Shown here piece after piece: positions 28,151 through 37,344 of a stretch of DNA of 64,000 bases. This DNA is from Chitinophagales bacterium (GTDB lineage Bacteria; Bacteroidota; Bacteroidia; Chitinophagales; Chitinophagaceae), in assembly GCA_020636575.1 (NCBI GenBank), contig JACJXP010000004.1, forward strand, positions 108,525-172,524, written 5' to 3'. Under the pieces are notes generated by a model that had not been told where the DNA came from, searched no databases, and saw only the letters and a list, made by a program, of their open reading frames with translations. The position numbers and the translations under genes were made by a program. The first letter of the stretch is position 1. Each line of letters begins with the position of its first letter.

Positions 28151-28170
28151 TTATTTCTATCAATTTCAAA

Positions 28171-29949
28171 TTACATTCTGTTAGGGACCTTTATCCCCAA
28201 TAACTTCATTCCGGAGGCAATGGTATTGGCAGTCATTTCAGATAACTGTAAACGAAGTGTTTTTTTATCTTCTGTTTCTGCATTCAGCACAGAATGTTCT
28301 GTGTAAAAAGTATTGAATGCTTTTGCCAGGTTAAACACATAAATAGCAATAACTGAAGGATTATGTTCTGTAACAGCCTGCTCAATAATTACAGGATATT
28401 GCTCTAGTAAAATGATAAGGTCTTTTTCTAATTTAAGCAAACTTCCGGCTAAAGACTCATGACTACTTACTCCCGGCTGCTTTCTCAATATTGATCTTAT
28501 CCGTGCATGGGTATACTGTACAAAAGGACCTGTAAAGCCATGGAAGTCGATACTTTCTTCCGGGTTAAATACCATTCTCTTTTTGGGATCCACTCTCAAT
28601 AAAAAGAATTTCAAAGCGCCTAATGCAATCGTATCATATAGCTCTTTTAATTCTTCGGCAGTAAAATCTTTTACCTTTCCCAATTCTTCCGTTTTAGCCT
28701 TGGCCACATTCACCATTTCATCGATCATATCATCAGCATCCACTACAGTTCCTTCTCTTGTTTTCATCCGGCCAGTAGGCAGCTCCACCATGCCATAGCT
28801 TAAATGATAAATACCTTCTGCGCCGGGTACACCTAATTTTTCGCAGATCAGTTTCAGGACTTTGAAATGATAATTCTGCTCATCTGCTACTACATAGATA
28901 CTTTGCTCACAACCAAACTCTTTTTGTTTTTCTTCAGCTAATCCTATGTCCTGCGTAATATATACAGCTGTGCCATCTTTTCGTTGTACCACTTTTTCAT
29001 CCAGTCCGTCACCGGTAAGATCGATCCATACACTTCCATCTTCTTTTTTGGTAAAAACATTTTTTGCCAAACCTTCTTCCACTGCTTTTTTCCCTAACAG
29101 GTAAGTGTCGCTTTCATAATATACTTTATCAAACCCAACACCAATGCGATCATAAGTAATATCAAAACCACTATATACCCAGCTATTCATTTTCTTCCAT
29201 AATGCTGTTACTTCCGGTTTGCCTGCTTCCCAATCCACCAGCATTTGCTGTGCGGCTTTCATGATCGGGGCTTCCTTTTCAGCTTGTTCTTTCGACATGC
29301 CACTCTCAATCAATTCTGCCATCTGCTTTTTATGTTCATTGCCGAAAAGCACATAGTAATCACCTACAAAATGATCTCCCTTGGTATTTGTACTTTCCGG
29401 GGTAGCACCATTCCCAAATTGCTGCCAGGCCACCATACTCTTGCAGATATGTATGCCCCTGTCGTTTGAAATACAGGTCTTGTACACTTCAAAACCGCTG
29501 TATTGCATGATCTCCGCTACACTCCAGCCTAAAAAAATATTTCGCAGGTGGCCCAAATGCAAAGGCTTGTTGGTATTTGGTGAAGCATACTCCACCATCA
29601 CTTTCCGTTTGTTGGAACCTAATGATCCAAAATTTGCAGCCGCATGATTTTTTTGCAGAAAGCTTATCCAGTAATCATCGGCGATGGTGAGATTCAAAAA
29701 ACCTTTGATGACATTGTATTTTGTAAAAAGTGCAGGATGATCGCTGACCAGTTTTTCGCCGATGGAATTACCCAATTGTTCGGGTGATTGTTTTAACTGC
29801 TTCACAAAAGCAAACAACACCAACGTATAATCACCCTCAAACTCCGGTTTGGTGGAGTTGATGGTGAGTTGTTCTGGATCTACGTCAATCGCATACAGAT
29901 CTTTCAATACTTCACCGATCAGTGGCTTTATTTCATGTACAATACTCAT
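28171..29949 (-). CDS. argS: Arginyl-tRNA synthetase
   Basis: A 592-residue class I synthetase attaching Arg to tRNA-Arg. The N-terminal Arg-S additional domain (about 5-90) recognises the tRNA elbow. The HIGH motif is PLHLGHLRN (His131-His134). The KMSKS-like loop is degenerate (GRMKTREGTVV), as is usual for ArgRS. The C-terminal anticodon domain (DALR) starts near residue 465. Length is normal. The gene diverges from the GtrA-family gene; the two promoters overlap in the 84-bp spacer. Confidence 0.96.
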   Translation of the reverse strand: MSIVHEIKPLIGEVLKDLYAIDVDPEQLTINSTKPEFEGDYTLVLFAFVKQLKQSPEQLGNSIGEKLVSDHPALFTKYNVIKGFLNLTIADDYWISFLQKNHAAANFGSLGSNKRKVMVEYASPNTNKPLHLGHLRNIFLGWSVAEIMQYSGFEVYKTCISNDRGIHICKSMVAWQQFGNGATPESTNTKGDHFVGDYYVLFGNEHKKQMAELIESGMSKEQAEKEAPIMKAAQQMLVDWEAGKPEVTALWKKMNSWVYSGFDITYDRIGVGFDKVYYESDTYLLGKKAVEEGLAKNVFTKKEDGSVWIDLTGDGLDEKVVQRKDGTAVYITQDIGLAEEKQKEFGCEQSIYVVADEQNYHFKVLKLICEKLGVPGAEGIYHLSYGMVELPTGRMKTREGTVVDADDMIDEMVNVAKAKTEELGKVKDFTAEELKELYDTIALGALKFFLLRVDPKKRMVFNPEESIDFHGFTGPFVQYTHARIRSILRKQPGVSSHESLAGSLLKLEKDLIILLEQYPVIIEQAVTEHNPSVIAIYVFNLAKAFNTFYTEHSVLNAETEDKKTLRLQLSEMTANTIASGMKLLGIKVPNRM

Positions 29950-29969
29950 CCTGTCGTTTCTTTAGCCTG

Positions 29970-29977
29970 CAAATTTA
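29970..29977 (-). promoter_or_regulatory. Candidate -7 element for argS
   Basis: On the minus strand this reads TAAATTTG, matching TAnnTTTG, about 20 bp before the argS ATG. No TTTG is seen at the -33 position. It lies just outside the -33 element of the divergent gtrA-like promoter. Confidence 0.45.
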
Positions 29978-29993
29978 AGAGAAAACAATGCCG

Positions 29994-30025
29994 TTTGTAA
30001 GAGAAAGAACCGGGATGTACCTTTG
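29994..30025 (+). promoter_or_regulatory. Bacteroidota-type promoter for the GtrA-family gene
   Basis: TTTG at 29994-29997, a 20-bp spacer and TACCTTTG at 30018-30025. Expected transcription start is about 30029-30033, immediately before the ATG at 30034, giving a leaderless or almost leaderless mRNA. Confidence 0.7.
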
Positions 30026-30033
30026 GAGCAGTA

Positions 30034-30546
30034 ATGCGAAGACATATTCATAATGCCCGGGACCTGTTGTTGCCCGTTATTGATTTTTTTTATCCACCCT
30101 TTAAAAGGCTGATGCCTTTGCAGACCTTTCGTTATGCGGTTTCCGGCGGTGCCAATGCATTATTAGGTTATATCGTTTTTTATGTCAGCTTTAAATATGT
30201 TTTCGCTGAAAGGATATTCAACCTGGGTTTTTATGCATTAAAAGGCCACGTCGCAGCATTGTTGGCATCATTCGTTGTTACATTTCCTGTCGGTTTTTTT
30301 ATGGCGAAATATGTAGTATTCAGTGACTCCAAAATGAAATGGTATGTACAGATGTTCCGCTATTTCATGGTCTGTACTTTTAACCTGGCACTGAATTATC
30401 TTTTACTGAAGATACTGGTCGAGAAAGTACAGATATACCCGACCATCGCACAGGTCATCACACTGGCAGTGGTTATCCTGATCAGCTACCTGGCACAAAG
30501 GAATTTTTCTTTCAAGGCAGCTACACAGGAAGAGATCACAGACTAA
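30034..30546 (+). CDS. GtrA-family membrane protein
   Basis: A 170-residue protein with four hydrophobic helices (about 30-65, 72-100, 110-130, 140-160). The segment FRYAVSGGANALLGYIVFY is typical of GtrA/DPMS-like proteins. Members are thought to flip or position polyprenyl-linked sugars across the inner membrane for O-antigen, teichoic acid or cell-wall glycan modification. No glycosyltransferase gene is adjacent, so its pathway is not known. Its 3' end overlaps that of the convergent DUF4403 gene by 11 bp. Confidence 0.82.
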   Translation: MRRHIHNARDLLLPVIDFFYPPFKRLMPLQTFRYAVSGGANALLGYIVFYVSFKYVFAERIFNLGFYALKGHVAALLASFVVTFPVGFFMAKYVVFSDSKMKWYVQMFRYFMVCTFNLALNYLLLKILVEKVQIYPTIAQVITLAVVILISYLAQRNFSFKAATQEEITD

Positions 30547-31978
30547 AATCAACAGATTCCACTTTTACGGCAAGGGTTCCTTTACAATTACTACGTATCA
30601 CCAAATGCTGTTGCATCGGGTAGATGCCGATGAGTTTGATATCATGTATCTCTCCGGAGCTATGTACGCCGGATGCCCATTCCTGGTTCAATTGCTGGTT
30701 GATAGCAATTTTGGCTGTATCTATATAACTACCGAGTTCAAACCGGGCTGCATTGCTGATCTCCCGGGTGATCTTTTTATTAAAAAGCCAATCGGCCGAT
30801 CCCAGCAATACATTCTTTGATTTAACATCAAAATCAATATCGGTTACTTCAATGCTTTTGGTTTTTTCATTGTAAACCGGTTTGCCTACGAGATACACAA
30901 TACCGGTATTGGTGCCTGAAAAATTCACCTTGATGATCATTTTATCAAACCCGCCGCCATATACTTTACAGGAGTCAATGATGAATTTCTTTTTTACAAA
31001 TGCTTTCCGGAAATCATATTCCAGACCCGCTACCTGCATATTAATAAGGTTGCTGAGTGAATCATAATTCAATACGGCATCCAGGAAAATAGAAAACCCG
31101 GGTCTTGATGCAAACCGGGAAAGATTTGGCATTGTTGTTGACTCTTCTGTCTGTTGTTCAAAAGTGATCACCGGTTTGGCCGACAATCCTAAAAAAATAT
31201 TCAGCGAATCATTTCTTGCAAATAAATTATTGATCCGTATCCGTTGCGGGTTGATCTTGAGCCAGCCCAGTCCATATAAGTCATACACTTTATTTAGCTG
31301 ATCCCATACCTGCTGAAAGCGGGGTTTCAGATCCACCAAACCATACTCTTTATCCATTTCTGCCTTGGATGCATCCAGCTCGGTGGCTAATCCTTTGATC
31401 ACCTGCTTGGTAATATCCTGTCCCCAGAAACATACTTCGCATTTATCTAATGGTTCAGGTTCATTTCGTTGAATGTTCAGTCTTACTTTAAAATCCGGTT
31501 GAACACTGATGGAATTGGTGAACGAAACATTTACCCTTCGTTCCGGTTCTTTGAATCCGCAACGACAGGCGGGTGTCCAGGGCGAAACAATAGTGCCGTT
31601 GACACAAATACGGGTAGAACCGATGATCTTATAATAACCGGTGAATCCTAAATTCATTGTTGTTCCGCTGGCAGTCATTTGTAATGGTGAACGGCGAAAG
31701 CTGTATTTGTATCGTACATCACAACCTTCCTGCACCCATTTGTCAGGATAGCCCGGTGACGTAAACAATGTATCTACATTCTGCTCCGCCATTTGATAGA
31801 TCGGTTTCAGGTTTACCTGTATGGGTATGTTGATCTCAGAGTTAGGTAATGAGTCAAGCCGGAAATTTTCCGGTGACAGATCAGGATGTGCCGGATCAAT
31901 TTTTTGAGAGAAAACAGGAGAGAAAGAGAACAGCAATAGAATAAAAAATATTCCTTTTTCTTTCGGGCACATTATCAT
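30536..31978 (-). CDS. DUF4403 family secreted protein
   Basis: A 480-residue exported protein with signal peptide (GIFFILLLFSFSPVFSQ), then the DUF4403 region over most of its length, beginning with SEINIPIQVNLKPIYQMAEQ. The family resembles lipid-binding tubular or BPI/YceB-like folds, but no function is established. Two starts six bases apart (31978 and 31972) are possible. It lies tail to tail with the gtrA-like gene. Confidence 0.75.
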   Translation of the reverse strand: MIMCPKEKGIFFILLLFSFSPVFSQKIDPAHPDLSPENFRLDSLPNSEINIPIQVNLKPIYQMAEQNVDTLFTSPGYPDKWVQEGCDVRYKYSFRRSPLQMTASGTTMNLGFTGYYKIIGSTRICVNGTIVSPWTPACRCGFKEPERRVNVSFTNSISVQPDFKVRLNIQRNEPEPLDKCEVCFWGQDITKQVIKGLATELDASKAEMDKEYGLVDLKPRFQQVWDQLNKVYDLYGLGWLKINPQRIRINNLFARNDSLNIFLGLSAKPVITFEQQTEESTTMPNLSRFASRPGFSIFLDAVLNYDSLSNLINMQVAGLEYDFRKAFVKKKFIIDSCKVYGGGFDKMIIKVNFSGTNTGIVYLVGKPVYNEKTKSIEVTDIDFDVKSKNVLLGSADWLFNKKITREISNAARFELGSYIDTAKIAINQQLNQEWASGVHSSGEIHDIKLIGIYPMQQHLVIRSNCKGTLAVKVESVDFSL

Positions 31979-32022
31979 ACAGTAAAAATAGAAAAAGAAA
32001 GGAAAATGAATTGTGAAAGAGA

Positions 32023-32057
32023 TTAACGCTTAATGCAGAACGCCTAACGCAGAATGT
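32023..32057. repeat. Heptad array, consensus NNAACGC (left array)
   Basis: Five imperfect consecutive 7-bp units, consensus NNAACGC, upstream of the orphan lipoprotein gene. They are the reverse complement of the GCGTTNN units at 32911-32966, so the two arrays form an inverted pair around that gene. Confidence 0.65.
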
Positions 32058-32091
32058 GCAATTTATTTTTTGAAAAAGGCGTTTATGTGTT

Positions 32092-32859
32092 ATGAAGATA
32101 ATTTCTGTTATTTCGATAGTAATTCTGATGTTTTCAGCGTGTAGGGAAGGCAAAATAAAGAGAGATGCCTTTGAACAGAGAAATGAATTAATCCATCATT
32201 ATATCTTATTAGTTGATTCATTAGGTCGTCATGATAATAGTAGTCTTGATTATAAGGTACTTATAGCATTTTCAAGAAACGACACATCCTATCTTAAAAA
32301 AGTGATTCGAGATATCAATAGCGAAATTCAGGGTGATTATTTTTCCCGTTTGAAGCCCTGTATAACCCCTTTTAAATTAGATGACACAAACGCTGACATT
32401 GCTTATAGGTTTACACACAGTGAGCCCTTTTGTCTATTTGGACAGACGATTACTATAGCTAAATATTCGGACAGTATCATACTTAATTACCAAGAGTATA
32501 TTATCCCTGACTTTGCAACAGGAAAGCCTATGACATATGTTTATGAGGGGAAAGAAATAAAAATTGATTCAAATTGTGTTTTGATGAAGGATTTTTGGAG
32601 AAGGCTTACGGTAGATGACTGGGAGAAATTGGAAAAAGCCCTGTATAAGACTGATTATTGGGGTATGAAACAATATAGCCCCAAATTGCTTTTTGATCCT
32701 TCTCAATGGCAGGTCGCAGCCTATTCAAAAGAGCCCTTTAATCATACCGGTCAACGATATTATTTTGTATCTAGGGAGACTGCATGGCCTGAGTCCTACG
32801 GAAAGATGTGCCTTTTGTTTATGGAATTAGCAGGTGAAAAGGGAATGTGTAATAAATAA
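32092..32859 (+). CDS. Orphan lipoprotein of unknown function
   Basis: A 255-residue lipoprotein with signal peptide and lipobox (IVILMFSAC, Cys17). I recognise no domain. The gene is visibly more AT-rich and uses rarer codons (AGA, ATA) than its neighbours, and is enclosed by inverted 7-bp repeat arrays (32023-32057 and 32911-32966). The flanking genes DUF4403 and DUF3052-OmdA run on the other strand. It may be a mobile or recently gained gene, but this is inferred from composition and repeats only. Confidence 0.65.
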   Translation: MKIISVISIVILMFSACREGKIKRDAFEQRNELIHHYILLVDSLGRHDNSSLDYKVLIAFSRNDTSYLKKVIRDINSEIQGDYFSRLKPCITPFKLDDTNADIAYRFTHSEPFCLFGQTITIAKYSDSIILNYQEYIIPDFATGKPMTYVYEGKEIKIDSNCVLMKDFWRRLTVDDWEKLEKALYKTDYWGMKQYSPKLLFDPSQWQVAAYSKEPFNHTGQRYYFVSRETAWPESYGKMCLLFMELAGEKGMCNK

Positions 32860-32910
32860 CGTCAGGAGATCATTATAATGTTTAAAAGTAACATTTAAAA
32901 ACAATGAATT

Positions 32911-32966
32911 GCGTTCAGCGTTCAGCGTTCAGCGTTCAGCGTTCAGCGTTCTGCGTTCAGCGTTAG
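32911..32966. repeat. Tandem heptad array, GCGTTCA x 8 (right array)
   Basis: Eight consecutive 7-bp units. The first five are identical (GCGTTCA), followed by GCGTTCT, GCGTTCA and GCGTTAG. It ends 8 bp before the stop codon of the DUF3052-OmdA gene. It is the reverse complement of the array at 32023-32057. Near-identity of units suggests recent slippage expansion. Confidence 0.9.
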
Positions 32967-32974
32967 GCCTTTTC

Positions 32975-33637
32975 TCACCTATTCGCCGGGTTCTTCCATT
33001 GTTTGCCCAATCTCTCTATTGTTCCTTTTACCCGTTCTTTTCTTGTTTCTTCTTTTTTAGCTGTTACGATCCATTCTACATATTCTTTTCGGTGTGAGTA
33101 GGCCAGCGCATGGAATATCGCTGCTTCTTTTTTATTTTTCTTTAGAGCCGCTGCCAGGTCATCGGGAAGTCTTACTTCCTTGGTCTCAGGGTTTACCCAA
33201 TTAAATATTTCTCTTTCCTGTTTAGGCTGGGCATCTTTCTTTTTATCAGCCGCAGTTTTGGCCCTCATTCCAAAAACCGACCATGTATCATCAAAAGAAA
33301 TAAGGCTGATAAAAGTGAGCTTATCTTCTTCCTTCTTAAGGCAGTCCCAGCCTTTATCCCTTGTCAGGTCGGTTTGCATACCGGAACTCCCTTTTGGGTA
33401 ATAGATCCATACGGTGATATCCGGCTTTACCAGTTTCATCACTTTGCCCAGTTGCTTTTCCAGTTGTGCCTTGTTCAGCACAAACCAATGTACCTGGTCA
33501 TATTCCTTGCTGCTGTCTGTTATCTTAACCCCGGCGGGTAGCCCGGTAAGCCCTTTTTTAAAGGTCGCAGGGGCATTCAGGGTCAGCAGGGTCATTTTGG
33601 GCTTTATCCTGAGCTTTTCGATGATGGTCTTTGGCAT
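32975..33637 (-). CDS. DUF3052-like domain fused to YdeI/OmdA domain
   Basis: A 220-residue cytoplasmic protein. Residues 1-130 resemble DUF3052 (VHWFVLNKAQLEKQLGKVM and ITVWIYYPKGSSG). Residues 150-215 are a YdeI/OmpD-associated (OmdA) domain: RLPDDLAAALKKNKKEAA, then HRKEYVEWIVTAKKEETR and RKERVKGTIERLGKQW. OmdA-type proteins were named from a bacteriocin-protection phenotype, mechanism unclear. The 3' end lies next to the right heptad array. Confidence 0.72.
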   Translation of the reverse strand: MPKTIIEKLRIKPKMTLLTLNAPATFKKGLTGLPAGVKITDSSKEYDQVHWFVLNKAQLEKQLGKVMKLVKPDITVWIYYPKGSSGMQTDLTRDKGWDCLKKEEDKLTFISLISFDDTWSVFGMRAKTAADKKKDAQPKQEREIFNWVNPETKEVRLPDDLAAALKKNKKEAAIFHALAYSHRKEYVEWIVTAKKEETRKERVKGTIERLGKQWKNPANR

Positions 33638-33805
33638 TTTCGGCTATTTATGCAGTAAATGTAAAAAAGGCTGCCGAAATGGACTTATCGAATATTGCTG
33701 ACTGATATCCACCACTTTAAAAGACTGACATTTTTTCATCTTTTTCCGGCACGGCACAATCATTGACATCCTATAGCAGCCCGTCCAAAGAGGGCAAAAA
33801 TTAAA

Positions 33806-33811
33806 AAGGAG
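33806..33811 (+). promoter_or_regulatory. Shine-Dalgarno sequence of dnaK
   Basis: AAGGAG, 9 bases before the dnaK ATG. Strong Shine-Dalgarno sequences are uncommon in this window, so it probably marks a highly translated gene. Confidence 0.6.
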
Positions 33812-33820
33812 AAAAATATC

Positions 33821-35737
33821 ATGGGAAAAATTATTGGAATAGACTTAGGAACCACAAATAGTTGCGTTTCTGTAATGGAAGGCAATGAGCCTGTGGTAAT
33901 TGCAAACGACGAGGGTCGCCGTACAACCCCCTCTGTAGTGGCATTTTTAAAGAATGGAGAAAGAAAAGTGGGTGACCCGGCCAAGCGCCAGGCTATCACA
34001 AACCCGCAGAATACCATCAATTCGGTGAAACGCTTTATGGGCCGCCGCTTTGATGAGGTGACAGAAGAGATCAGCCACTGGAGCTATAAGGTGGTAAAAG
34101 GTGACAATAATACCGTTCGTATTGACATAGATGGCAGATTATACACCCCGCAGGAAATATCTGCGATGGTGCTGCAAAAAATGAAAAAAACAGCCGAAGA
34201 TTACCTGGGACAGGAAGTAACCGAAGCGGTGATCACCGTACCGGCTTACTTTAATGATGCCCAGCGCCAGGCTACCAAAGAGGCCGGAGAAATTGCCGGT
34301 TTAAATGTACGCCGTATCGTAAACGAACCTACCGCCGCCGCATTAGCTTACGGACTGGATAAGGACAAGCATGATCATAAGATCGCTGTGTTTGACCTCG
34401 GTGGAGGTACATTCGATGTATCCGTACTGGAACTGGGAGATGGGGTGTTCGAAGTAAAATCAACCAATGGTGATACACACCTGGGTGGTGATGACTTTGA
34501 TAAAGTGGTGATGGATTGGCTGGCTGATGAATTTAAAAAAGACGAAGCAATTGACTTGCGTAAGGACCCGATGGCTTTGCAGCGTTTGAAAGAAGCAGCA
34601 GAAAAAGCAAAAGTGGAGCTGAGCTCTTCTTCTGAAACGGAGATCAACCTGCCTTACATTACAGCAGTTGATGGGGTACCCAAGCACCTGGTAAAAAAAT
34701 TAAGCCGTTCTAAATTTGAAATGCTGGCCGACAGCCTCTTTACCCGCTGCCTGAAGCCTTGTGAAGAAGCATTGAAAGATGCCGGTTTATCTACTTCTCA
34801 AATTGATGAAGTGATACTGGTGGGCGGTTCTACAAGGATACCCAAGGTACAGGAGATAGTAGAAAAGTTCTTTGGTAAAAAACCACACCGTGGTGTGAAT
34901 CCGGATGAAGTAGTAGCCGTAGGTGCTGCGATACAGGGCGCCGTATTAACCGGTGAAGTAAAAGATGTGTTGTTGCTGGATGTTACCCCGTTAACATTGG
35001 GTATCGAAACGATGGGTGGTGTATTAACTCCGCTTATCCCATCTAACACAACCATCCCGACCAAGAAATCAGAAGTGTTCTCTACTGCCAGCGATAACCA
35101 GCCTGGTGTACAGATACATGTATTGCAGGGTGAAAGAAGTATGGCGAAGGACAATAAGAGCCTCGGCATTTTTAACCTGGACGGAATACCACCAGCACCA
35201 AGAGGTGTACCACAGATCGAAGTAATATTTGATATTGATGCCAACGGCATCCTGCATGTTACAGCAAAGGATAAGGGAACAGGTAAAGAACAGAAGATAC
35301 ATATTGAAGCCGGTAGCGGACTCAGCAAGGATGAAGTAGAAAAAATGAAGGCTGAAGCAAAAGCCAATGAGGCAACTGATAAGGCTGAAAAAGAAAAAGT
35401 GGAAAAGCTGAATACCGCAGATAGCCTGATATTCCAGACAGAAAAACAACTGAAGGAATATGGCGAAAAGATACCTGCTGATAAGAAGACCGTTATTGAG
35501 CAGGCTGCTGAAAAGCTGAAAGAAGCACATAAGGGACAAGACCTGGCTGCGATAGATACTGCTATGCAGGAATTAAATGCAGCATGGACAGCCGCCAGTG
35601 AGGATATGTATAAAGCAACTCAAGAGAATGCAGGAGGCGCAAGGCCAAACGCCGAAAGCGAGGGACAAACTGCTGATGCAAATGCCGGAGCCGGTGGCGA
35701 CGATGTAACGGATGTGCCTTACGAAGAAGTGAAGTAA
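33821..35737 (+). CDS. dnaK: Chaperone DnaK (Hsp70)
   Basis: A 638-residue ATP-dependent chaperone. The nucleotide-binding domain opens with IIGIDLGTTNSCVSVMEG and contains AVFDLGGGTFDVSVLELG and the VILVGGSTRIPKVQ signature. The DLLLLDVTPLTLGIET-type linker (residues about 385-400) precedes the substrate-binding domain, and the acidic tail ends EEVK. No dnaJ or grpE is adjacent, and I see no CIRCE palindrome upstream. A terminator follows. It is full length. Confidence 0.98.
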   Translation: MGKIIGIDLGTTNSCVSVMEGNEPVVIANDEGRRTTPSVVAFLKNGERKVGDPAKRQAITNPQNTINSVKRFMGRRFDEVTEEISHWSYKVVKGDNNTVRIDIDGRLYTPQEISAMVLQKMKKTAEDYLGQEVTEAVITVPAYFNDAQRQATKEAGEIAGLNVRRIVNEPTAAALAYGLDKDKHDHKIAVFDLGGGTFDVSVLELGDGVFEVKSTNGDTHLGGDDFDKVVMDWLADEFKKDEAIDLRKDPMALQRLKEAAEKAKVELSSSSETEINLPYITAVDGVPKHLVKKLSRSKFEMLADSLFTRCLKPCEEALKDAGLSTSQIDEVILVGGSTRIPKVQEIVEKFFGKKPHRGVNPDEVVAVGAAIQGAVLTGEVKDVLLLDVTPLTLGIETMGGVLTPLIPSNTTIPTKKSEVFSTASDNQPGVQIHVLQGERSMAKDNKSLGIFNLDGIPPAPRGVPQIEVIFDIDANGILHVTAKDKGTGKEQKIHIEAGSGLSKDEVEKMKAEAKANEATDKAEKEKVEKLNTADSLIFQTEKQLKEYGEKIPADKKTVIEQAAEKLKEAHKGQDLAAIDTAMQELNAAWTAASEDMYKATQENAGGARPNAESEGQTADANAGAGGDDVTDVPYEEVK

Positions 35738-35778
35738 ATACATCCTGAGCCTGACGAAGGATGTTCGATAATACTAAT

Positions 35779-35810
35779 TAAGCCCCTGCGAAAAATCGTG
35801 GGGGCTTTTG
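35779..35810 (+). terminator. Intrinsic terminator of dnaK
   Basis: Imperfect GC-rich hairpin with AAGCCCC on the left and GGGGGCTT on the right around an A-rich loop, followed by TTTTGTTATTT. Located 42 bp after the dnaK stop. Confidence 0.75.
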
Positions 35811-35906
35811 TTATTTACACTTATAAGTGGCTATTTAATTTCTTTATTCTTATACCTAAGCAGCAAATCTTAAAAATATTTTGTCATCATAAAGATTTTT
35901 ATTTTA

Positions 35907-36776
35907 ATGAGAATTAACAGTAAACTATATTTTGGAGTTTTATGTTTGGTTTTTATAACCTTTAGTTGTAAACAGGAGGTTGGTAGAATAAGTGTTCAAA
36001 GATTGCTCTCGAAAATAGAAAGATATGAAATTGGATACCCTGAAAATTCATTTGTAACGTATTATAATTATGATGTACAAGAAAGAGTTAAAGAGATTAC
36101 AACATACATAATAGATTCAACATTAATACCACTTGATTCTGTACTATACCAAAAATCTATGTATAACTATTCAGGTAACTTTACTGAACCTTATTATATT
36201 GAAATTGATTACAGAGATCTTGGAACTCTCAGTCCCGGCCTTTACCAAACTGTCGGTATCGAACTTTCGTATAATGCCCAGGGACAGTTGGTGCATGATT
36301 CAATATATACGATAGCTGCGAACCCAACACTCCCATATGTTACATATACCGTGTGTGATTTCTCTTATTCTGGAAACGTAATATCAAAATTTGGAAAAAC
36401 CTACCAAAATGGATTGCTTGAATCAACACAAGTAGATACATCTTTAATAAATATTGGTGGAAACTTGGTAAACCGTAAGCAACTTCATAATACTCCATCA
36501 TTTACTTCAAAATACTCTTCGATTTTTGAATTTGACAATTCTTTTAATCCTGTCAAGGTGCCCTTTACTGAATATTTTGGCATTGACTATGATTATCATT
36601 TAAATAGTAATAATGTTACTTATCATTTGTGGGGATCTGGACTGGACTCAGTATTAACTACAAGTCAGTATCAATATGACTCAGATGGTAATCCTTTGAT
36701 TCAATTTCAAAACAAAAACTGGTTTTTCCCTGTGAGTCTAATAAAAAATTATGTTTTTAAATATACTTATTATTGA
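35907..36776 (+). CDS. AT-rich lipoprotein of unknown function
   Basis: A 289-residue lipoprotein (signal LYFGVLCLVFITFSC, Cys21). The sequence is rich in Tyr, Ser and Asn with repeated beta-strand patterns such as YYNYDVQERVKEITTY, YNAQGQLVHDSIYTI and YDSDGNPLIQF, reminiscent of YD/RHS-like stretches, though I cannot assign a family. The gene is distinctly AT-rich beside dnaK. Upstream spacer 35811-35906 shows no clear promoter. Confidence 0.65.
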   Translation: MRINSKLYFGVLCLVFITFSCKQEVGRISVQRLLSKIERYEIGYPENSFVTYYNYDVQERVKEITTYIIDSTLIPLDSVLYQKSMYNYSGNFTEPYYIEIDYRDLGTLSPGLYQTVGIELSYNAQGQLVHDSIYTIAANPTLPYVTYTVCDFSYSGNVISKFGKTYQNGLLESTQVDTSLINIGGNLVNRKQLHNTPSFTSKYSSIFEFDNSFNPVKVPFTEYFGIDYDYHLNSNNVTYHLWGSGLDSVLTTSQYQYDSDGNPLIQFQNKNWFFPVSLIKNYVFKYTYY

Positions 36777-36884
36777 AATGCTTCTCAGCCTTGCTTCGTG
36801 TCCCACAAACCAATAACAAGATATACTTCATAAACACATCAATATATCAATGCTTTCTTTACCTAAGTTTGTCAAAATAGATGA

Positions 36885-37343
36885 ATGAAAAGCATTATAA
36901 GATTAATAGATGAACTGGAGACCAAACTTCCTTTTATTGATCAAAAAAAGGAATTTGTTTCGGCGGCATCCGTTGGCTGGCATATTGAGCATAGTTTGCT
37001 GGCAATGATAAAAATGATCAGTGCAACGGAACATTCCACCCCGGCTGATTATAAATGGCAATTCAATATCAAACGTTCTTTTGTATTGCTGACAAATAAA
37101 TTTCCGAGGGGCAGAGCCCGGGCGCCGCAAGCAGTATTACCCGGTGAGAAAATAAGCATAACGTCCATTACACCACTTCTTGAAAAAGCGAAACAAAAAG
37201 CAGTGTTGTTTGAGACATTGGGTAAAGACAAGTTCTTTCACCATTTTGTCTTTGGGAACCTGCGGCTAAAGCAGGCCCGGAAAATAATTTGTATTCATAC
37301 GCAGCATCATCTGTATATCATTAATGATATTATCAGAGGATAG
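36885..37343 (+). CDS. DinB-like (DUF1569-type) protein
   Basis: A 152-residue predicted four-helix protein. His residues at VGWHIEHSLLAM and at the C terminus (IHTQHHLYIINDII) match the metal-binding triad arrangement of the DinB/DUF1569 superfamily. Members bind a divalent metal; some act as thiol transferases, most are unassigned. The gene is convergent with a small exported-protein gene, 1 bp apart. A -7 match (TAAGTTTG, 36864-36871) lies just upstream. Confidence 0.68.
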   Translation: MKSIIRLIDELETKLPFIDQKKEFVSAASVGWHIEHSLLAMIKMISATEHSTPADYKWQFNIKRSFVLLTNKFPRGRARAPQAVLPGEKISITSITPLLEKAKQKAVLFETLGKDKFFHHFVFGNLRLKQARKIICIHTQHHLYIINDIIRG

Positions 37344-37344
37344 T

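Noticed and set aside
32911..32966. Possible CRISPR array
   Set aside because: Units are 7 bp, contiguous and without spacers.
33702..33820. CIRCE operator upstream of dnaK
   Set aside because: No TTAGCACTC-N9-GAGTGCTAA-like palindrome is present.
34798..35367. 189-codon open frame antisense to dnaK
   Set aside because: Overlaps conserved dnaK codons fully and has no independent start signal.
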